A stretch of 64,000 nucleotides of DNA from assembly GCF_000746525.1 (NCBI RefSeq), contig NZ_CP009048.1:3403501-3467500 (forward strand). The letters run 5' to 3'. The notes under the pieces were generated by a model. The model was not told the origin of the DNA and made no database searches. It saw nothing but the letters and a program-made list of their open reading frames with translations. Shown in pieces: positions 61,493 through 64,000 of this stretch. Source of the DNA: Pseudomonas alkylphenolica (GTDB lineage: Bacteria > Pseudomonadota > Gammaproteobacteria > Pseudomonadales > Pseudomonadaceae). Made by a program: the position numbers and the translations under genes. Every line of letters begins with the position of its first letter. Position 1 is the stretch's first letter.

Positions 61493-61530
61493 GGGGCGAA
61501 TAGAGAAAACGGAAAAAATCGTACGCTAAG
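61493..61530 (+). repeat. 38-bp terminal repeat of the second tnpA-bearing transposon
   Basis: Same 38 bases as 49545-49582, opposite orientation, GGGG facing left toward the catabolic island. Flank outside: TTCAA. Confidence 0.9.
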
Positions 61531-64000
61531 GTTTTCCGGGCAGCCTTAGCGGCCGAAACTTCCCGTCCTCCAGCCTGCGGCTCTGCCGCCAGACATAATC
61601 GCCGGTCAGGTTGATGTGCTCCCACCCCAGCGGCGACAGGTACTGCAGCAGCTCGCCATCCACCGACTTCCCCGCTTCGCCCATCGCCTGGGTGGCGCGT
61701 TCCAAGTACACCGTGTTCCACAGCACGATGGCGGCCGTCACCAGGTTGAGACCGCTGGCCCGGTAGCGCTGCTGCTCGAAGCTCCGATCCCTGATTTCGC
61801 CGAGGCGGTTGAAGAACACCGCCCTGGCCAGGGAGTTGCGCGCCTCGCCCTTGTTCAGTCCGGCATGCACGCGGCGACGTAGCTCTACGCTTTGCAGCCA
61901 GTCGAGGATGAACAGTGTGCGCTCAATCCGGCCCAGTTCGCGCAAGGCCACGGCCAGACCGTTCTGGCGCGGGTAGCTGCCGAGCTTGCGCAGCATCAGC
62001 GAGGCAGTGACGGTGCCCTGCTTGATCGAGCTGGCCAGGCGCAGGATGTCGTCCCAGTGGGCGCGGACATGCTTGATGTTCAGGGTACCGCCAACCATTG
62101 GGCGCAATGTCGGGTAGTCCTGGACGCTATTCGGAACATACAGCTTGGTTTCGCCGAGGTCGCGGATGCGCGGTGCGAAGCGGAAGCCCAGCAGGTGCAT
62201 CAAGGCGAAGACGTGATCGGTGAAGCCAGCCGTGTCGGTGTAGTGCTCCTCAATCCGTAGGTCGGACTCGTGGTACAGCAAGCCGTCGAGCACATAGGTG
62301 GAATCGCGCACGCCGACATTCACCACGCGGGTGCTGAACGGTGCGTACTGGTCGGAGATATGGGTGTAGAACAGCCGCCCCGGCTCGCTGCCGTACTTCG
62401 GGTTGACGTGCCCGGTGCTTTCGCCCCGACCGCCCGCCCGGAAGCGCTGGCCATCGGAAGAAGAGGTCGTGCCGTCGCCCCAGTGAGCGGCGAAGGTATG
62501 ACGGTACTGGTGGTTGACCAGCTCGGCTAGGGCCGCCGAGTAGGTTTCGTCTCGGATGTGCCAGGCTTGCAGCCAGGACAGCTTGGCGTAGGTCAGGCCG
62601 GGGCTCGACTCGGCCATCTTGGTCAGCCCGAGGTTGATCGCATCGCCCAGGATCGCTGACAGCAGCAATGTCCGGTCTTTGGCCTCGGCACCGTCCTTCA
62701 GGTGGGTGAAGTGGCGGCTGAAGCCCGTCCAGTCGTCCACGTCCATCAGCAGTTCGGTGATCTTGATGCGCGGCAGCAACTGGCTGGTCTGGTCGATCAG
62801 CGCCTGCGCGGTATTGGGCACCGCGGAATCCAGTGGGGTGATCTTCAGCCCTGACTCGGTGAGGATGGCATCGGGCAGCTCGTTGTCCTTGGCCAGGCGG
62901 GTGACGGTGGCCAGCTGCTCGTCCAGCAGCTGCAAGCGCTCTTCCAGGTACTGGTTGCTGTTCGGGTTGATCGCCAGGGGCAGAGCCTGCGCATGCTTGA
63001 GCGCGGCGAACCTCTCTGCCGGCAGCAGGTAGTCGTCGAAGTCGCGGAACTGCCGCGAGCCCTTGACCCAGATGTCGCCGGAGCGCAGCGCGTTCTTCAG
63101 CTCTGACAGGGCGCAGATTTCGTAGAAGCGCCGGTCGAGGCCTTCCGGGGTTATCACTAGCGGCCTCCAGCGCGGCTTGATGAAGGCGGTGGGCGCATCG
63201 GCCGGCACCTTGCGCAGGTTGTCGGCGTTCATCTCGCGCAGGGTCTGCACGGCCGCCAGCACGCCTTGCGCAGCCGGGGCGGCGCGCAGTTCCAGCACCT
63301 CCAACAAGGCCGGCGTATAGCGGCGCAGGGTGGCGAAGTTCTCGCCAACCAGGTGCAGATGGTCGAAGCCCTCCGGCCGGGCCAGCAGCTCGGCCTCGCT
63401 GACGCTCTCGGTGAACTCGTCCCAGGGAATCACCGCCTCGATGGCGGCGTAGGGATCGCTGCCGCTTTCCTTGGCCTCCAGCAGGGCCTGGCCGATCTTG
63501 GAGTACAGGCGCACCTTGTCGTTGATCGCCTTGCCTTGCTTCTGGAACTGCTGCTGATGCTTGTGCTTCGCGCCGCTGAACAGCTTGACCAGGATGCGGT
63601 CGTGCAGATCGACCAGCTCATCAATCACGGTCGCCGTACTCTCCAGCACCACGGCGGCCAGGGTCGCGTAGCGCCGCTGCGGCTCGAACTTACCGAGGTC
63701 TTTGGGCGTCATCTGCCCACCCTCGCGGGCCAGCTTGAGCAGGCGGTTCTGGTGGATGTGCCGGCCCAGAGCTTCGGGCAAATCCACCAGCTGAAATGTC
63801 TTCAGCCGCTCGATGTGTTCGAGCATGTGCCGGGAGTTCGGTTTTAGTGGGGCCTGCCGCAACCAGGTCAACCAGGTGATGCTGCTGCCGGCCTTGAGCT
63901 TCAACAGCTCGTCCAGCTTGGCCCGATGCGAGTCCGTGAGTGGTTCGACCAGGGCGCGGTAGACCCGGCGATTGGCCCGCGCAATGGCTTCCGAGCAGGC
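61526..64000 (-). CDS. tnpA: Tn3-family transposase TnpA, second copy, runs off the right edge
   Basis: About 825 C-terminal residues are visible; the N-terminus lies beyond 64000. The protein is identical, as far as can be read, to residues of the copy at 46583-49549, and the nucleotide sequence appears identical too. Together the two copies form inverted repeats of at least 2.5 kb around 49583-61492. Whether this copy also carries tnpR, res or chrA cannot be seen. Confidence 0.95.
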   Translation of the reverse strand, partial: ACSEAIARANRRVYRALVEPLTDSHRAKLDELLKLKAGSSITWLTWLRQAPLKPNSRHMLEHIERLKTFQLVDLPEALGRHIHQNRLLKLAREGGQMTPKDLGKFEPQRRYATLAAVVLESTATVIDELVDLHDRILVKLFSGAKHKHQQQFQKQGKAINDKVRLYSKIGQALLEAKESGSDPYAAIEAVIPWDEFTESVSEAELLARPEGFDHLHLVGENFATLRRYTPALLEVLELRAAPAAQGVLAAVQTLREMNADNLRKVPADAPTAFIKPRWRPLVITPEGLDRRFYEICALSELKNALRSGDIWVKGSRQFRDFDDYLLPAERFAALKHAQALPLAINPNSNQYLEERLQLLDEQLATVTRLAKDNELPDAILTESGLKITPLDSAVPNTAQALIDQTSQLLPRIKITELLMDVDDWTGFSRHFTHLKDGAEAKDRTLLLSAILGDAINLGLTKMAESSPGLTYAKLSWLQAWHIRDETYSAALAELVNHQYRHTFAAHWGDGTTSSSDGQRFRAGGRGESTGHVNPKYGSEPGRLFYTHISDQYAPFSTRVVNVGVRDSTYVLDGLLYHESDLRIEEHYTDTAGFTDHVFALMHLLGFRFAPRIRDLGETKLYVPNSVQDYPTLRPMVGGTLNIKHVRAHWDDILRLASSIKQGTVTASLMLRKLGSYPRQNGLAVALRELGRIERTLFILDWLQSVELRRRVHAGLNKGEARNSLARAVFFNRLGEIRDRSFEQQRYRASGLNLVTAAIVLWNTVYLERATQAMGEAGKSVDGELLQYLSPLGWEHINLTGDYVWRQSRRLEDGKFRPLRLPGKP

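Noticed and set aside
61493..61721. Apparent transposase-AraC fusion protein
   Set aside because: The open frame crosses the 38-bp repeat in an antisense-type frame of tnpA; it is a junction artefact, not a designed fusion.

Overview
The window looks like an accessory region (megaplasmid or genomic island) of a Pseudomonas of the P. putida/P. fluorescens type. The gene content supports this: a hap cluster for 4-hydroxyacetophenone, a pch cluster for p-cresol, an SrpABC/TtgGHI-type solvent pump with its IclR and TetR regulators, and Tn21/Tn501- and Tn5053-family transposons. No rRNA, tRNA, replication or conjugation gene was seen, so plasmid versus chromosome cannot be decided.

Bases 1-11640 hold an alkylphenol catabolic block. 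hapE (cut by the window edge), hapF, hapG, hapH, hapI, hapB and hapA follow the gene order of the 4-hydroxyacetophenone cluster of P. fluorescens ACB, with a LysR regulator behind them. Next come a Tat-exported PchX-like protein, a VAO/PCMH-family flavoprotein, its cytochrome c, and an opposing short-chain dehydrogenase. Read together they could take 4-ethylphenol to 1-(4-hydroxyphenyl)ethanol, 4-hydroxyacetophenone, 4-hydroxyphenyl acetate and hydroquinone, then to maleylacetate and beta-ketoadipate. hapCD, the hydroquinone dioxygenase, would lie just left of the window. Bases 11909-19273 encode the RND efflux pump and its repressors, which fits solvent-like substrates. Bases 19348-24986 hold a PagL-like lipid A deacylase, an uncharacterised SDR/lipocalin/NDH-2 group, an MFS transporter and a LysR regulator.

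Bases 24965-35515 are decayed: a porin fragment, a frameshifted hicA beside hicB, an IS4-family element, an orphan coding fragment next to a lone Tn3-family end, a multiply broken LysR gene, IS630 and IS5 remnants, an hmp gene with an internal stop, and a truncated catalase. One small intact operon lies inside (extradiol dioxygenase, SDR, DUF2218, cytochrome b561).

Bases 35514-49582 are a Tn21/Tn501-group transposon carrying chromate transporter chrA. A Tn5053-type mercury transposon (merRTPFADE with tniABQR) sits between its res subsites I and II. Beyond it, 49583-61492 is a p-cresol/protocatechuate island on the minus strand: pchA-pchC-pchX-pchF, then pcaH-pcaG-(AFG1/ZapE-like ATPase)-pcaB-pcaC. 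Upstream are a frameshifted outer-membrane channel gene, an aryl-alcohol dehydrogenase and the stump of an AraC-type regulator. The island ends at a second, inverted copy of the same tnpA, which runs off the right edge. Both catabolic blocks converge on beta-ketoadipate; pobA and pcaD/IJ/F are not in the window. The most intriguing feature is the pairing, at two loci, of a Tat-signal PchX protein with a signal-less flavoprotein.
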